This document shows, piece after piece, positions 7,182-16,278 of a stretch of DNA of 64,000 nt. The stretch is taken from assembly GCA_004297825.1 (NCBI GenBank), contig SCSX01000093.1, positions 62,001 to 126,000 on the forward strand. Reading direction: 5' to 3'. The notes under the pieces are model-generated. The model made no database searches, was not told where the DNA came from, and worked only from the letters and a program-made list of their open reading frames with translations. The number at the start of each line of letters is the position of its first letter. The first letter of the stretch is position 1. The DNA is from Spirochaetota bacterium (GTDB taxonomy: Bacteria > Spirochaetota > UBA4802 > UBA5368). Both the position numbers and the translations under genes were made by a program.

Positions 7182-10100
7182 ATGATGAAACTCGTGGAAT
7201 TTTTTGTCGAGAACCACCGGATCACCAACATGATCGTGGCGCTCGTCTTCATGGCCGGGGTATTCTCGATGCTCACGCTCACCCGCGAGGAAATGCCGCA
7301 CATGAGCATGTACATGATGCGGGTGACCACGGTCTATCCCGGCGCGTCGCCCGGGGACGTGGAGGTCAACGTAACGGGCAGGATAGAGGACGAGCTTCGG
7401 GGCGTCCGCAACGTCCGCGCGCTCACGAGCGTGTCGATGGAAGGGATGTCCGTCATCGCGGTGCGCATCGACGAGGAGGCGAAAAATCCCGAGGCGGTCA
7501 AGGCCGACGTGCGCGAGGCCGTCGCGCGCGTCACGGGGCTTCCCGAGCAGGTGAGCGCGCGCCCGCGCATCGAGGAGGTCACGAACGAGTACCCGATTTT
7601 CGAGCTCGCCGTCCAGGGGGACGCGTCGGAGCTCGAGCTCAGGGCGCACGCGCGGGCGCTCGAGGCGAAACTCCGCGAGGTGCCGGGCGTGGGTACGATC
7701 GAAAAAATCGGCTACCGGAAGCGCGAGGTGAAGGTGGATGTGCGCCCCGCCGATCTCAAGCGGGACCGCATCGCCGTCGCCGACGTGGTGAACGCCATCC
7801 GCGCGCGCAACGTCCGCGAGAGCGGTGGCTCGCTCGACTCCTACACGGACGACCGCACCGTGGTCACCCTGGCCGAGTACGAGCGCCCCTCGCAGGTGGG
7901 CGAGGTGATCGTGAGCGCGAACTTCGAGGGATACCGCGTGCGGCTTTCGGACATCGCCGTGATCCGCGACGGCTTCGAGGAGCCCGCCGTGCTGTACCGC
8001 GGCAACGGGAAGCCCGCGATCGCGCTCATGGTCACGCGGCAAGAGGGGGCCGATATACTCACGCTGAGCGAAAATATCCGGGAGGCGGTCGACGCGTCCA
8101 GGAAGACGCTCCCGTCCAATGTCCGTATCGAGGAGATGTACGACTTCTCCGTCCTCACGCGCAGCATGCTCGACAGCATGGCGGCTAACGCCCTTATAGG
8201 CTTCGCGCTCGTGTACCTGGTCATGTTCTTCATGCTCGACCGCGTGAGCGGCTTCTGGGCGGCGTTCGGGATACCGTTTTCCATATTCGGGACCATGGGC
8301 CTCATGGCGCTTTTCGGCATGACCATGAACATGGTCTCGCTCGCGTCCATGATCATCGTGCTGGGGCTCCTCGTGGACGACGCGGTCGTGATCTCGGAGA
8401 AGATTTACCTCTACAAGCAGCGCGGCATGCCCCCCGTGCGGGCGACCATCGAGGCGGTGCGGCGCATGGCGCTTCCCGTGGCCGCGGCGGGCCTCACCAT
8501 CATCGTATCCTTCTTGCCCATCCTCTTCATCCCCGGGATCATGGGCCGCTTCATGCACCAGATCCCCGTGGTGATCGCGATGATGTTCGTCACCTCGCTC
8601 ATCGAGGGATTCTTCTTCCTGCCGGCCCACGTGTGCCGTGCGCAGGCGCGCCTCGTGGAGCCGCGCCGGCTCCGCTGGCTCGATGATTTGAAAAAGGCCT
8701 ACGCGCGCCGCCTCGAATGGGCGATCCGGAACAGGAAAAAGTTTATCGGCGCCTCGCTCGCCTTTCTCGCCGCCGCCTTCGCGGCAGCGGCGCTCTTCCT
8801 GGACTTCAAGCTCGACGAGGACCAGGACCCCGACATCATCGCCATCGTCGCGGAGACGCCCGGCGGCACCTCGCTTGCCGCGACCTCGGACCTCATGGCG
8901 CACGTCGAGGGCGCGGTGCTCGCCGCCGTGCCGAAGGAATGCCTGAAGAACATGGTCACCCAGGCGGGCCACCACACCATGAGCGCGGACTACCTCGCGG
9001 TGGGCGGCATGCGGCAGAATTACGCGATCACCATCGTCTACCTGCTGCCCTCGGCCGACCGCGCGGTGCGCTCCGAGAAAATGATGGACGCGCTGCGGCC
9101 CCTGCTCGCGGACATCAAGAAGCAGCGCGGCTTCCCGCGGCTCGATATCGAGCAGTACGGGTTCGCGGTGGGGCGCGCGGTCGAGCTCACCTTCATCACC
9201 GACGACGACGCCGCGCGCGCAAAGCTGGAGGCGGACACGCTCGCGTTCCTGCGCGGGACGGACGGCGTCTACGGGATCGAAACCGACAGCGCACCCGGCA
9301 AGCCCGAGATGCGCGTCGGCCTGGACCACGACGCCATGGCGCGGTCGGGCCTTACGGCGGCCGACGTCGCGCGTACCCTGCGCGCGGCCTTCGACGGAAT
9401 CGTCGCGACTTCTATTCGCCTCCAGGGGGAGGAAATCGATTTCCGCGTGCGGGTGAGGGACGGGAGGCAGGACGCGGGCCGCATACTCGCCCTCCCGGTC
9501 TCGAACGCGGAAGGGAGGCTCGTTCCGCTCTCGCTCGTCGCGCGCCTCGAGGAACACGAGGGCGCCCCCGTGCGCTATCACCTTGCGGGAAGGCGCGCCG
9601 TCACCATCCGGGCGAGCGTCGATGAGACGAAGAACACGCCCTCCGCGGTGAACGCGCTCCTGAAAGACCATGTCGCGGCGTCGGCGGCGGGGGTGCCGGG
9701 TCTCACGGTGAAGTTCGGCGGGCAGGAGGAGGAGGCGGCGCTCAGTATGAGGGGTTTCTTTCTGGCGATGGGCGTGGCGCTCGCGGCGATGTACGTGCTG
9801 CTCGTGATACTCTTCCGTTCCTACCTGCAGCCCGTGCTCACGATGACCGTGATCCCCTTCGCGCTCGCGGCGGTTTTTCTTACGCTCCTCATCCACGGCA
9901 TGCCCCTCCTTTTCGTCTCGCTCGTCGCGATGATAGGCCTGCTCGGCGTGGTGCTGAACGACGCGATCGTGATGATCGACCAGCTCAACCAGGAGTGCGC
10001 CTCGCGCGAGCCCGCGGCGATCGCTGCCGCGGCGACCGACCGCGTGCGGCCTATCCTTCTCATCTCGCTCACCTCGTTCGTGGGGCTCGTCCCCACCTCG

Positions 10101-10331
10101 TACGGCATCGGCGGCGACCTTCCGCTCATGCGGCCGCTGGTGCTGTGCATGGGATGGGGCGTGCTCTTCTGCACCGCGGTGACGCTCTTCTTCATACCGG
10201 TGCTCTATTCCTTCGTGAAGGAGCGCGGTCCGGGCGAACCTGAAATATCTGCGCCCGAAAATGCCGCTGCCGTTGCCGTGGCGTCACGGGTTACGCGCGT
10301 GAAAAAAATGCGTGCGGGGAGGAAGTCATGA
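7182..10331 (+). CDS. RND family efflux transporter, inner-membrane pump
   Basis: At 1,049 residues it has the full length and duplicated layout of AcrB-type pumps: a helix at residues 14-32, a large periplasmic part, six helices, then the second half. The proton-relay pair Asp399-Asp400 is present in GLLVDDAVVISEK, and the second-half helix has GVVLNDAIVMID. The AYARRLEW linker between the halves is normal. No adaptor gene lies in the operon, although RND pumps usually need one. GGGGAGGGG precedes ATGATG. The stop overlaps the tolC-like start (ATGA), indicating translational coupling. The substrate cannot be told. Confidence 0.93.
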   Translation: MMKLVEFFVENHRITNMIVALVFMAGVFSMLTLTREEMPHMSMYMMRVTTVYPGASPGDVEVNVTGRIEDELRGVRNVRALTSVSMEGMSVIAVRIDEEAKNPEAVKADVREAVARVTGLPEQVSARPRIEEVTNEYPIFELAVQGDASELELRAHARALEAKLREVPGVGTIEKIGYRKREVKVDVRPADLKRDRIAVADVVNAIRARNVRESGGSLDSYTDDRTVVTLAEYERPSQVGEVIVSANFEGYRVRLSDIAVIRDGFEEPAVLYRGNGKPAIALMVTRQEGADILTLSENIREAVDASRKTLPSNVRIEEMYDFSVLTRSMLDSMAANALIGFALVYLVMFFMLDRVSGFWAAFGIPFSIFGTMGLMALFGMTMNMVSLASMIIVLGLLVDDAVVISEKIYLYKQRGMPPVRATIEAVRRMALPVAAAGLTIIVSFLPILFIPGIMGRFMHQIPVVIAMMFVTSLIEGFFFLPAHVCRAQARLVEPRRLRWLDDLKKAYARRLEWAIRNRKKFIGASLAFLAAAFAAAALFLDFKLDEDQDPDIIAIVAETPGGTSLAATSDLMAHVEGAVLAAVPKECLKNMVTQAGHHTMSADYLAVGGMRQNYAITIVYLLPSADRAVRSEKMMDALRPLLADIKKQRGFPRLDIEQYGFAVGRAVELTFITDDDAARAKLEADTLAFLRGTDGVYGIETDSAPGKPEMRVGLDHDAMARSGLTAADVARTLRAAFDGIVATSIRLQGEEIDFRVRVRDGRQDAGRILALPVSNAEGRLVPLSLVARLEEHEGAPVRYHLAGRRAVTIRASVDETKNTPSAVNALLKDHVAASAAGVPGLTVKFGGQEEEAALSMRGFFLAMGVALAAMYVLLVILFRSYLQPVLTMTVIPFALAAVFLTLLIHGMPLLFVSLVAMIGLLGVVLNDAIVMIDQLNQECASREPAAIAAAATDRVRPILLISLTSFVGLVPTSYGIGGDLPLMRPLVLCMGWGVLFCTAVTLFFIPVLYSFVKERGPGEPEISAPENAAAVAVASRVTRVKKMRAGRKS

Positions 10332-11908
10332 CCGGAACATTGAAAAGATTCGGGGGGCCGATACTCTTCCTGGCGATAGTGATGCTTTTCCAGGCACATG
10401 TTTTCGCGGAGGACCGTGCGATCGCGCCCGCGGTAAAAAATATCGAAGCCGACGCCGTGAGCGACCGGGAAACACAGGCGAGGCCCGCGCGCATCGATCT
10501 TCGCGGGGCGATACAAAGGCTCCTGGCCGGCAACAGCGATGTGAAGACCCTGCTCATCGAATACGAAGGCGCCGGTGACGCGCTGCTCAGGAACGGGGCG
10601 AAGTACGATCCGTTGCTCATCGCCGGGGCGGAGGGGGGACGGAGCGTGAGCTACAACATGTTCACCCGGTCCACCGACGGCGTGTCGACCGCGCGCGGAT
10701 ACGGCGGAATCGAGCAGCGCCTGGGCACCGGCACGACGCTGCGGGCGACCCTGGACAGCTCCCTGGCGATGATGCCCGAAACCCGTCTCCTCGTGGGCGG
10801 GGAGAGGTTCGATTTCGGCGGGGACGTGTATAACACCCGTGTGCGTCTCGAGATCGCGCAAGATCTATTTAAAAACGCGTTCGGGAGCGCCGACCGGCTG
10901 GAAAAGAAAAGGGCCGGGACCCAGGCAGATATCCAGAAGGCCGTCGTGCGGGCCCGCCTGGCCGTCCTTATCGCCGCGGCAGTGGCATCGTTCTACGACG
11001 TTGCGGACGCCCGCGCGGAACTGGCGACCGCACGCGCCGATATTCAGAGCACGACGGGGATACGGGACATGCTGGCGCTCAAGCTGACCCAGGGACTCGC
11101 CGCGCCCGAGGAGGCGTACGAGTGGAACTGCAGGCTCTCGCAGGCGCGCATGGCGGCGGCGGCGTCGGAAAGGAGGCTTGACGAATGCATGAGCGCCTTG
11201 CTGCGCGCGCTCGACATTCCGCCGGGGGGCGCGATTGAGATCGAGGAGGCCTTCACCGTGAACGCCCCCGATGTTCCGTTCGATTCCGCGCTCCGCGACG
11301 CGTTCGCGAAACGCCCGGACTGGCGCGCGCGGAAGCTCGCTGTAGAACGGGCCGGCCTGGAACTTGAGATGGCGTCTAACGGCGCGCGCCCCTCGCTTAT
11401 GCTGAAGCTGGGCGCCGGGGGGAACGGGTACGACCCGGACTCGTACCCGGGAACGCTGGGGCAGGGGCGGCAGGCCGTCGAGTATTACGCGGGTATGGAA
11501 ATGCGCTACCCGTTAGGGGATTCCGGTGCCGCGGCCGACGAGGCGGAGGCCGGGAGGAACGCCGCCGTAGAGCGGGAGAATCTGAGGAAGATCGAGCGCG
11601 AGATTCGCGACGAGGTCGCCGCGCGCATAAAGGACTGCGCATCGGCGCATGCCGTGTACCGCGAGGCCGGGGAGGCCAGGGAATTCGCGCGGGCGTATTA
11701 CGCGGAGGTGCTCATGCAGTTCCAGCGGGGAAGGGTCCAGTCGACGAACCTCAAGACGGCGCTCGATACGTATACGCGCGCGGAACACGTCGCGGCGCGC
11801 GCGCTGCTCGGATATAACATTGCGCTTCTCCGCAGGGACCTCGCGCGCAACACCTTCATCGAGGGACTTGGCGTGGATATCGAGGCCCTCTTGAGGAAGG
11901 TTGAATAG
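10328..11908 (+). CDS. TolC family outer-membrane channel protein
   Basis: The 526-residue protein has a signal peptide (hydrophobic run GGPILFLAIVMLFQAHVFAE) and two OEP repeats made of long helices and paired strands. The first begins RIDLRGAIQRLLAGNSDVKT and the second DALRDAFAKRPDWRARKLAV-like. TolC proteins form trimeric channels that span the outer membrane and periplasm. It overlaps the RND gene by four bases, so the two are translated together. It probably completes an export path with the RND pump. A weak hairpin at 12108 may end the transcript. Confidence 0.9.
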   Translation: MTGTLKRFGGPILFLAIVMLFQAHVFAEDRAIAPAVKNIEADAVSDRETQARPARIDLRGAIQRLLAGNSDVKTLLIEYEGAGDALLRNGAKYDPLLIAGAEGGRSVSYNMFTRSTDGVSTARGYGGIEQRLGTGTTLRATLDSSLAMMPETRLLVGGERFDFGGDVYNTRVRLEIAQDLFKNAFGSADRLEKKRAGTQADIQKAVVRARLAVLIAAAVASFYDVADARAELATARADIQSTTGIRDMLALKLTQGLAAPEEAYEWNCRLSQARMAAAASERRLDECMSALLRALDIPPGGAIEIEEAFTVNAPDVPFDSALRDAFAKRPDWRARKLAVERAGLELEMASNGARPSLMLKLGAGGNGYDPDSYPGTLGQGRQAVEYYAGMEMRYPLGDSGAAADEAEAGRNAAVERENLRKIEREIRDEVAARIKDCASAHAVYREAGEAREFARAYYAEVLMQFQRGRVQSTNLKTALDTYTRAEHVAARALLGYNIALLRRDLARNTFIEGLGVDIEALLRKVE

Positions 11909-11940
11909 CGACGGCGAAACAGGGAATCCGGAAAGACCAC

Positions 11941-12078
11941 ATGACCGGGTTCGAATACATCGAGTGCCTCCGCGGCTGTTCCGGGGTGTGCGATCCGTGC
12001 CCTTTTATGGAAGAAATAAATATCCTGCCGGGTGGGGAGGGTTTCGCCGCGAAACTCCGGCCCGCCATGCCCCGATAG
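11941..12078 (+). CDS. Possible 45-residue cysteine-rich protein
   Basis: ATG at 11941 opens a 45-codon frame, MTGFEYIECLRGCSGVCDPC and on to MPR, stopping at 12078. Four cysteines form a C-x3-C-x3-C-x2-C cluster that could bind a metal or cluster. It starts 32 bp after the tolC-like gene on the same strand. The ribosome site is weak (GGAAAG nine bases before). Coding is uncertain: there is no homologue I recognise and the frame is short. Confidence 0.3.
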   Translation: MTGFEYIECLRGCSGVCDPCPFMEEINILPGGEGFAAKLRPAMPR

Positions 12079-12107
12079 TACGGCGCCGCATGGACGGTCC
12101 GCCCCGG

Positions 12108-12132
12108 GGCCTCCTCGCCGGGGGGCCTTCTC
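12108..12132 (+). terminator. Possible terminator of the RND-TolC operon
   Basis: GGCCTCC (12108-12114) can pair with GGGGGCC (12121-12127, one G-U pair), followed by a weak T-rich tail TTCTCT. Confidence 0.3.
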
Positions 12133-12192
12133 TGACCCCTAATAAAACCTGCTCAATTACCCCGATTGCGTACATGAATGGATTAATTACTC

Positions 12193-12220
12193 TTGACAGG
12201 AAAAGTCCCCCCGGTACCAT
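12193..12220 (+). promoter_or_regulatory. Candidate sigma-70-type promoter of etfBA
   Basis: TTGACA at 12193-12198 is a perfect -35 box. Sixteen bases on, TACCAT at 12215-12220 matches four of six -10 positions. It leaves a leader of about 60 bases before etfB. Confidence 0.45.
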
Positions 12221-12288
12221 TGCCGGAAGGTGTGTCAGCCTTTTAGCCATGTGCATTTTCATAAATTTTATCTAAGGGGAGTGGGACA

Positions 12289-13077
12289 ATGAAGATAGTT
12301 GTCTTAGTGAAAGAGGTTCCAGATATGGAATCCAAATTCAAGATCGTTGGCGACGCCAAGATCGATGAATCCCAGATTGCCTTTAAGATGAATGCTTTCG
12401 ACGAGTATGCGGTTGAGGCAGGTCTCCAGCTCAAGGAAAAGTTCGGCGGCGAGGTCATCATCATTTCCTCCGGCCCCGAGCGCGTATCCAAGGAAATTCG
12501 CCAGGCATTCGCCATGGGCGCCGACTGGGGCATCCAGGTCATGGATTCCCAGGTTGACGAAGGTGACAACTACGTTGTCTCCGCGGCCATCAAGAAGGCT
12601 ATCGACAGCCTTGGCGGCGTCGACCTCGTGCTCTCCGGCGTTCAGGCCGAAGACGACCAGTCCGCGGTGACGGGCGTCATGATAGCCGACCTCATGGGTC
12701 TTCCGCATTGCACGAACGTTGTGAAGATCGAAGTGGGCGGCGACGGCAAGACGATGAAGGTGAACCGCGAGCTCGAGGGCGGCTTCAACGAGGTTGCCGA
12801 GATCGCGATGCCCGCGCTTCTCACCATCCAGTCCGGCATCAACCAGCCGCGGTATCCCACCCTTCCCGGCATCATGAAGGCGAAGAAGAAGAGACTCGAT
12901 ATCAAGAAAGCCGGCGAAATCGGCGCGGCGGAGCTGGGCGAAGCCGGTTCCAAGACGAAGTTCGTGAAGATGTTCTTCCCGGTCTCCGAACACAAAGCCG
13001 AAATCCTCACCGGGGATGCGAAGACGGCGGCGAAGACGCTCGTCGATAAACTGAAAAACGAAGCCAAGGTGCTATAA
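12289..13077 (+). CDS. etfB: Electron transfer flavoprotein, beta subunit
   Basis: The 262-residue product matches EtfB across its length (usual size about 250-260). It begins MKIVVLVKEVPDMESKFKI, contains VLSGVQAEDDQSAVTGVMIA for AMP binding, and has LEGGFNEVAEIAMPALLTIQ, the family signature region. EtfB pairs with EtfA to carry electrons from acyl-CoA and other dehydrogenases to the quinone pool through ETF:quinone oxidoreductase. No dehydrogenase gene is adjacent, so the pair probably serves several enzymes. AAGGGGAG precedes the start. etfA follows after 12 bp. Confidence 0.96.
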   Translation: MKIVVLVKEVPDMESKFKIVGDAKIDESQIAFKMNAFDEYAVEAGLQLKEKFGGEVIIISSGPERVSKEIRQAFAMGADWGIQVMDSQVDEGDNYVVSAAIKKAIDSLGGVDLVLSGVQAEDDQSAVTGVMIADLMGLPHCTNVVKIEVGGDGKTMKVNRELEGGFNEVAEIAMPALLTIQSGINQPRYPTLPGIMKAKKKRLDIKKAGEIGAAELGEAGSKTKFVKMFFPVSEHKAEILTGDAKTAAKTLVDKLKNEAKVL

Positions 13078-13089
13078 GGGGGTTTTGAA

Positions 13090-14043
13090 ATGGCCAGAAT
13101 TTTAGTAGTCGCGGAACAGAGAAGCGGCAAACTGAGCGATGCGACCCTGGAGCTTTGCAAGGCCGCCAAGGCTATTGCCTCCGCCATGGGCGCAGCTCCC
13201 GCAGCCGCGGTATTTTACAAGGACGACAGCCTCGCCAAAGAGGTTGCCAAGTATATTCCCGAGGTGTTTTCCGTAGTTGACGCGAAGCTCGAAGCCTACA
13301 ACGCGGACACGTACACCGAAGCCGTGAAGGCAGTGGTCGCCGCCCAGGACGTAAAGGGCGTGCTCATTCCCCACAGCTACGACGGTGTCGACTATGCCGC
13401 GAAGGCCGCGCTCGCGATCGGCGCCGGTATCGTATCGAACTGCAACAAGTTCGAAATGCAGGGCGGGACACTGGTGCTTAACCGCAACACCTACAACGGA
13501 AAGATCCAGGAACAGCGTTCGATCAAGACCGACAAGTTTGTCGTCACCTTCGAGAAAGGCGCGTTTGATAAGGAAGCCGCGGGCGGCGCAGGCAGCGTCA
13601 CCGCCGTCGCGGCGGCCATTTCCGCACCCAGGCGCACGACGAAGGAAATCGTCGCTATGATGGCCGGCTCGGTCGACATCAGCCAGGCGAAGATCATCGT
13701 CGCCGGGGGCCGCGGGACCAAGGAAAAAGACAAGTATAACGACATCATCGTGAACCTCGCGAAGAAGCTGGGCGGCGAATACGCAGCGTCCCGTCCCGTC
13801 GTCGACGCAGGGTGGACCGATGCCGCCCGCCAGGTGGGCCAGTCCGGCAAGACCGTCGCCCCCGTGCTTTACATCGCGGCCGGCATCTCCGGCGCGATCC
13901 AGCACGTGGCCGGTATGAAGGGCTCGCAGTGCATCGTCGCGATCAACAAGGACCCGGAAGCACCGGTCTTCAACATCGCCACCTATGGTATCGTGGGCGA
14001 CCTGTTCGAAGTCATCCCGGCCATCATGGCGGAGCTGGGCTAG
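13090..14043 (+). CDS. etfA: Electron transfer flavoprotein, alpha subunit
   Basis: The 317-residue protein has the N-terminal ETF domain ([15 protein letters not shown]) and the C-terminal FAD-binding domain. That domain holds [56 protein letters not shown] and [17 protein letters not shown], the standard EtfA FAD motif. It is the FAD-carrying half of the heterodimer encoded with etfB, and AAGGGGG precedes its start. A hairpin with a T-run follows the stop, so etfBA seems to be a two-gene operon. Confidence 0.96.
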   Translation: MARILVVAEQRSGKLSDATLELCKAAKAIASAMGAAPAAAVFYKDDSLAKEVAKYIPEVFSVVDAKLEAYNADTYTEAVKAVVAAQDVKGVLIPHSYDGVDYAAKAALAIGAGIVSNCNKFEMQGGTLVLNRNTYNGKIQEQRSIKTDKFVVTFEKGAFDKEAAGGAGSVTAVAAAISAPRRTTKEIVAMMAGSVDISQAKIIVAGGRGTKEKDKYNDIIVNLAKKLGGEYAASRPVVDAGWTDAARQVGQSGKTVAPVLYIAAGISGAIQHVAGMKGSQCIVAINKDPEAPVFNIATYGIVGDLFEVIPAIMAELG

Positions 14044-14072
14044 TCTCTAAGCATTCAATTATAAAGAATCAG

Positions 14073-14106
14073 AAAAGGGCTGTCCCGTAAGGGGCGGCCT
14101 TTTTTC
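14073..14106 (+). terminator. Rho-independent terminator of etfBA
   Basis: AAGG(G)CTGTCCC pairs with GGGGCGGCCTT through a GTAA loop, with one bulged G and two G-U pairs, and is followed directly by six T. It lies about 30 bases after the etfA stop. Confidence 0.75.
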
Positions 14107-14130
14107 ATTGTTGTTGGATGGATTGGACGG

Positions 14131-15399
14131 CTAGAAAAGCCGGAAGTTGAGTCCGCCTTGAATGTAATATTCCGGCGGGTAGTTTCCCTTATAGTTATTC
14201 TTTATCGATTTCCAGCTTTGAGGTGGAGAGCCAGTCGAACTGGTTCCATCATTGCGGAGTTTAATATCGGTGACCAATTCAGATGCAAAATGATAATTTA
14301 TTCCTACTGCAAATGCAATTTCTACAAATCTTGACATATATACTGCCACACCTGTTTCGGCTTTACAAAAAGGCTTATAGCCATAGCTTGAATATTTCTG
14401 ATATCCATTTTGAGAATATATAGAAGTTGAACCAATACGGTGATCAAATGAATAATACGGAGCATATTCATCGATTATTATATAATCCAAACCCATGCCT
14501 GTAGACAGGTGAAAAGAAAAACCACTTAAATTATAGAAAATAATCGGATTAATACAAACTCCATACCCTTTGGATGCAATTCTTCCTCTGTGTTGAAAAT
14601 ATACAAAAATCTGTTCACTTCCTACAGTTTTGTTTTGATAAATGGAGGAAGCCATCTTGGGATCTATGCTGAATAAGTATTTAAAATCTAACGCGATACC
14701 AAAAATATTTGAAATCTGGAAAGCAGGTGAAACTACCAGGGAAAGCGATGAAACATCAGAAGCTTTTGTTGCTTTTTTTGTTACCATTCCATCATTGCTA
14801 ATTTCCAAAGACGGTAATTTAACATTATGCATCATGCCGTATCTCAATGCCATATTTATTGAGAATCGATTTCGTTCCTCATCCTGTTGATAGGTTCTTG
14901 ATGGAATAGAATAATTTTTTCCTGAAATCTGGTTTATTAGTTTCACCGCGAGAATTCGCGATGCGAGCTCAAGATCCTCCTCCTTGAGACACTTTTCTGA
15001 TTCCGCAAAGTCTATCTTTGACGTAGTGACATCCACAACCTTGGCGGAGACTACGCGCGCATTCCCCGTTTTTGTGAGCGAGCCGATTAGGATTTTCTGC
15101 GCAGAGAGAAGCTTTCCCAATTTTACCGCACATGCCTGGTCGGTACATCCTGTTTGCTGGAAACCCTGCTCATCGAGAATAGCCTTCATTTGGGCCCGCT
15201 CAATAACGGTGATATCTTGCTTCTTGGCCATTTCGATGCTGATAAATTCCGATATTGCTTTTGCGGCGAAAATGGAAACGTCGTTGGCTTCAAAATCAAG
15301 AATGGCAATCGACATTTTATCCTGTGCATTCACGGGGCGGCCGTTGCTTGCGATCATAACGGCGAGTAGCGTAAAAAGAAGGACGCGACTAGTAATCAT
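14131..15399 (-). CDS. CsgG-like domain protein with a C-terminal beta-barrel
   Basis: The 422-residue protein has a signal peptide (MITSRVLLFTLLAVMIASNG). Residues 30-160 resemble CsgG/LpoB-type domains: MSIAILDFEANDVS, ISEFISIEMAK, ITVIERAQMKAILDEQGFQQ, then a GSLTKTGN-type strand. The remaining 250 residues alternate polar and hydrophobic residues like an outer-membrane barrel and end in NFRLF. Proteins of this layout are common in spirochaetes, but their role is not established. It is AT-richer than etfBA. GAGGGGAATTAA precedes the ATG. It may help assemble or secrete surface material; that is inference from the CsgG domain only. Confidence 0.75.
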   Translation of the reverse strand: MITSRVLLFTLLAVMIASNGRPVNAQDKMSIAILDFEANDVSIFAAKAISEFISIEMAKKQDITVIERAQMKAILDEQGFQQTGCTDQACAVKLGKLLSAQKILIGSLTKTGNARVVSAKVVDVTTSKIDFAESEKCLKEEDLELASRILAVKLINQISGKNYSIPSRTYQQDEERNRFSINMALRYGMMHNVKLPSLEISNDGMVTKKATKASDVSSLSLVVSPAFQISNIFGIALDFKYLFSIDPKMASSIYQNKTVGSEQIFVYFQHRGRIASKGYGVCINPIIFYNLSGFSFHLSTGMGLDYIIIDEYAPYYSFDHRIGSTSIYSQNGYQKYSSYGYKPFCKAETGVAVYMSRFVEIAFAVGINYHFASELVTDIKLRNDGTSSTGSPPQSWKSIKNNYKGNYPPEYYIQGGLNFRLF

Positions 15400-15570
15400 T
15401 TAATTCCCCTCAAAATTATTTGTATTTTTAGGAATAATCATAGATAGAATGAGTAATTCAAGAAGAAAATAAAATGTATTTTTAAGGGTATAAATTTAAT
15501 GCATGACCATTCTCAGGGTAACTGGTTTGAAACTCGGGATAATATTAAATTTTAAAAATACCAAACTCGA

Positions 15571-15786
15571 GTGGGAGAGAATTGTTCTTTAAATCATTTT
15601 CGTGTCTATTCGTGTTCATTGGTGGTTAATTCGTTCGAGAACAATCCGAAACAATGCCCCGATTGCGGCGCGCGGATGTTTCCTTCCGTGGTGTTCGCGA
15701 ATTTCGCGGAGAAAACATGGTACAGGATCTGGCGGGAGTGCTCGCTTTACAAGGGGTATTTCCGATCCATGAAGAGGGGGCCGTAG
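15571..15786 (+). CDS. Doubtful 71-residue ORF with a CPDCG zinc-ribbon-like motif
   Basis: The frame contains NPKQCPDCGARMFPS and then an aromatic-rich tail. The upstream half reads through a repeat-like stretch (TTCGTGTCTATTCGTG) with no ribosome site, so only the second half, if any, may derive from a real gene. There is a single CxxC rather than a pair. It lies in an 880-bp gap rich in repeats (15400-16278). Confidence 0.2.
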   Translation: MGENCSLNHFRVYSCSLVVNSFENNPKQCPDCGARMFPSVVFANFAEKTWYRIWRECSLYKGYFRSMKRGP

Positions 15787-15819
15787 ACAATACCGGCTTC
15801 CCTGTTGCTTCGTTTATAC

Positions 15820-16041
15820 GTTGACATTTCATCACCGTTATTCACAATTTGGGGAATGGTCGGGGGCCGTTTTGTCCGGATTTCAAGAAAAAGCGCGATT
15901 TGGGGGCCGGCGAAAATTTTAAGCCCTCCGCCGGGGGCTTTCTGTCGGGGAGGGGTGATCTTTTTTGAGGAGCACACTTCCGAAAAACATGGTTATGTTA
16001 GGGGGCTTTCACCTTGGCGAGGACGCAATTTCCTAGATATT
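15820..16041. repeat. Interspersed repeat, copy 1
   Basis: The right part, 15914-16041, is about 94% identical by eye to 17388-17515 (eight substitutions, no gaps). The left part, 15820-15926, aligns without gaps but more weakly to 25633-25739. It contains a hairpin-forming core: GCCCTCC pairs with GGAGGGG around the GGGGGCTTTCTGTC segment. TTATTCACA inside the left part resembles a DnaA box, but one box alone is not an origin. Confidence 0.75.
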
Positions 16042-16107
16042 TATATTATTAAAACATGAGGCTTGTAGTGAAATGAAATGCAACCAATCTAAATCAAACA
16101 AACAGCA

Positions 16108-16185
16108 GCGAACGGAGCATTTCGACAGTTCGACGAGCCTGTGCTGAGCCTGCCGAAGCGCCCACGGCGAGTAAGTGCAATGAGT
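16108..16185. repeat. Dispersed GTTCGAC..CTGAGCCTG-type repeat
   Basis: The stretch holds GTTCGACGAGCCTGTGCTGA and GCCTGCCGAAGC, imperfect copies of a palindromic element widespread in bacteria (forms like TTCGACAGGCTCAGCACGAAC). Further copies occur at 16930-17110. Confidence 0.5.
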
Positions 16186-16278
16186 GGATGAGGATGAGAC
16201 GGAGAAAAAGAATGAGAGTGAAGAGTTAATGAGATGCTGCTGAGTAATTTGAGCAAATATAAATTACAGGAGAATTCA

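Noticed and set aside
6258-9896. Very long open frame (1,212 codons) on the minus strand opposite the RND gene
   Set aside because: It is a GC-rich antisense shadow. The peptide is low-complexity Arg/His/Asp-rich, and the plus-strand genes have clear families.
11901-12275. 124-codon frame after the tolC-like gene
   Set aside because: The composition is Arg/Pro-rich and shadow-like. The 45-codon frame in another phase is the better, though still weak, candidate.
15840-15850. DnaA-box-like TTATTCACA and TTATGCACA in the repeats as a sign of a replication origin
   Set aside because: There is only one box per repeat copy, no AT-rich unwinding region and no dnaA or dnaN nearby.
15914-16041. attC identity for the 128-bp repeat (it contains GTTAGGGGGC)
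   Set aside because: The box is GTTAGGG and lacks the final pyrimidine. Copy 2 has GTCAGGG, and no matching RYYYAAC partner with paired stems is present.
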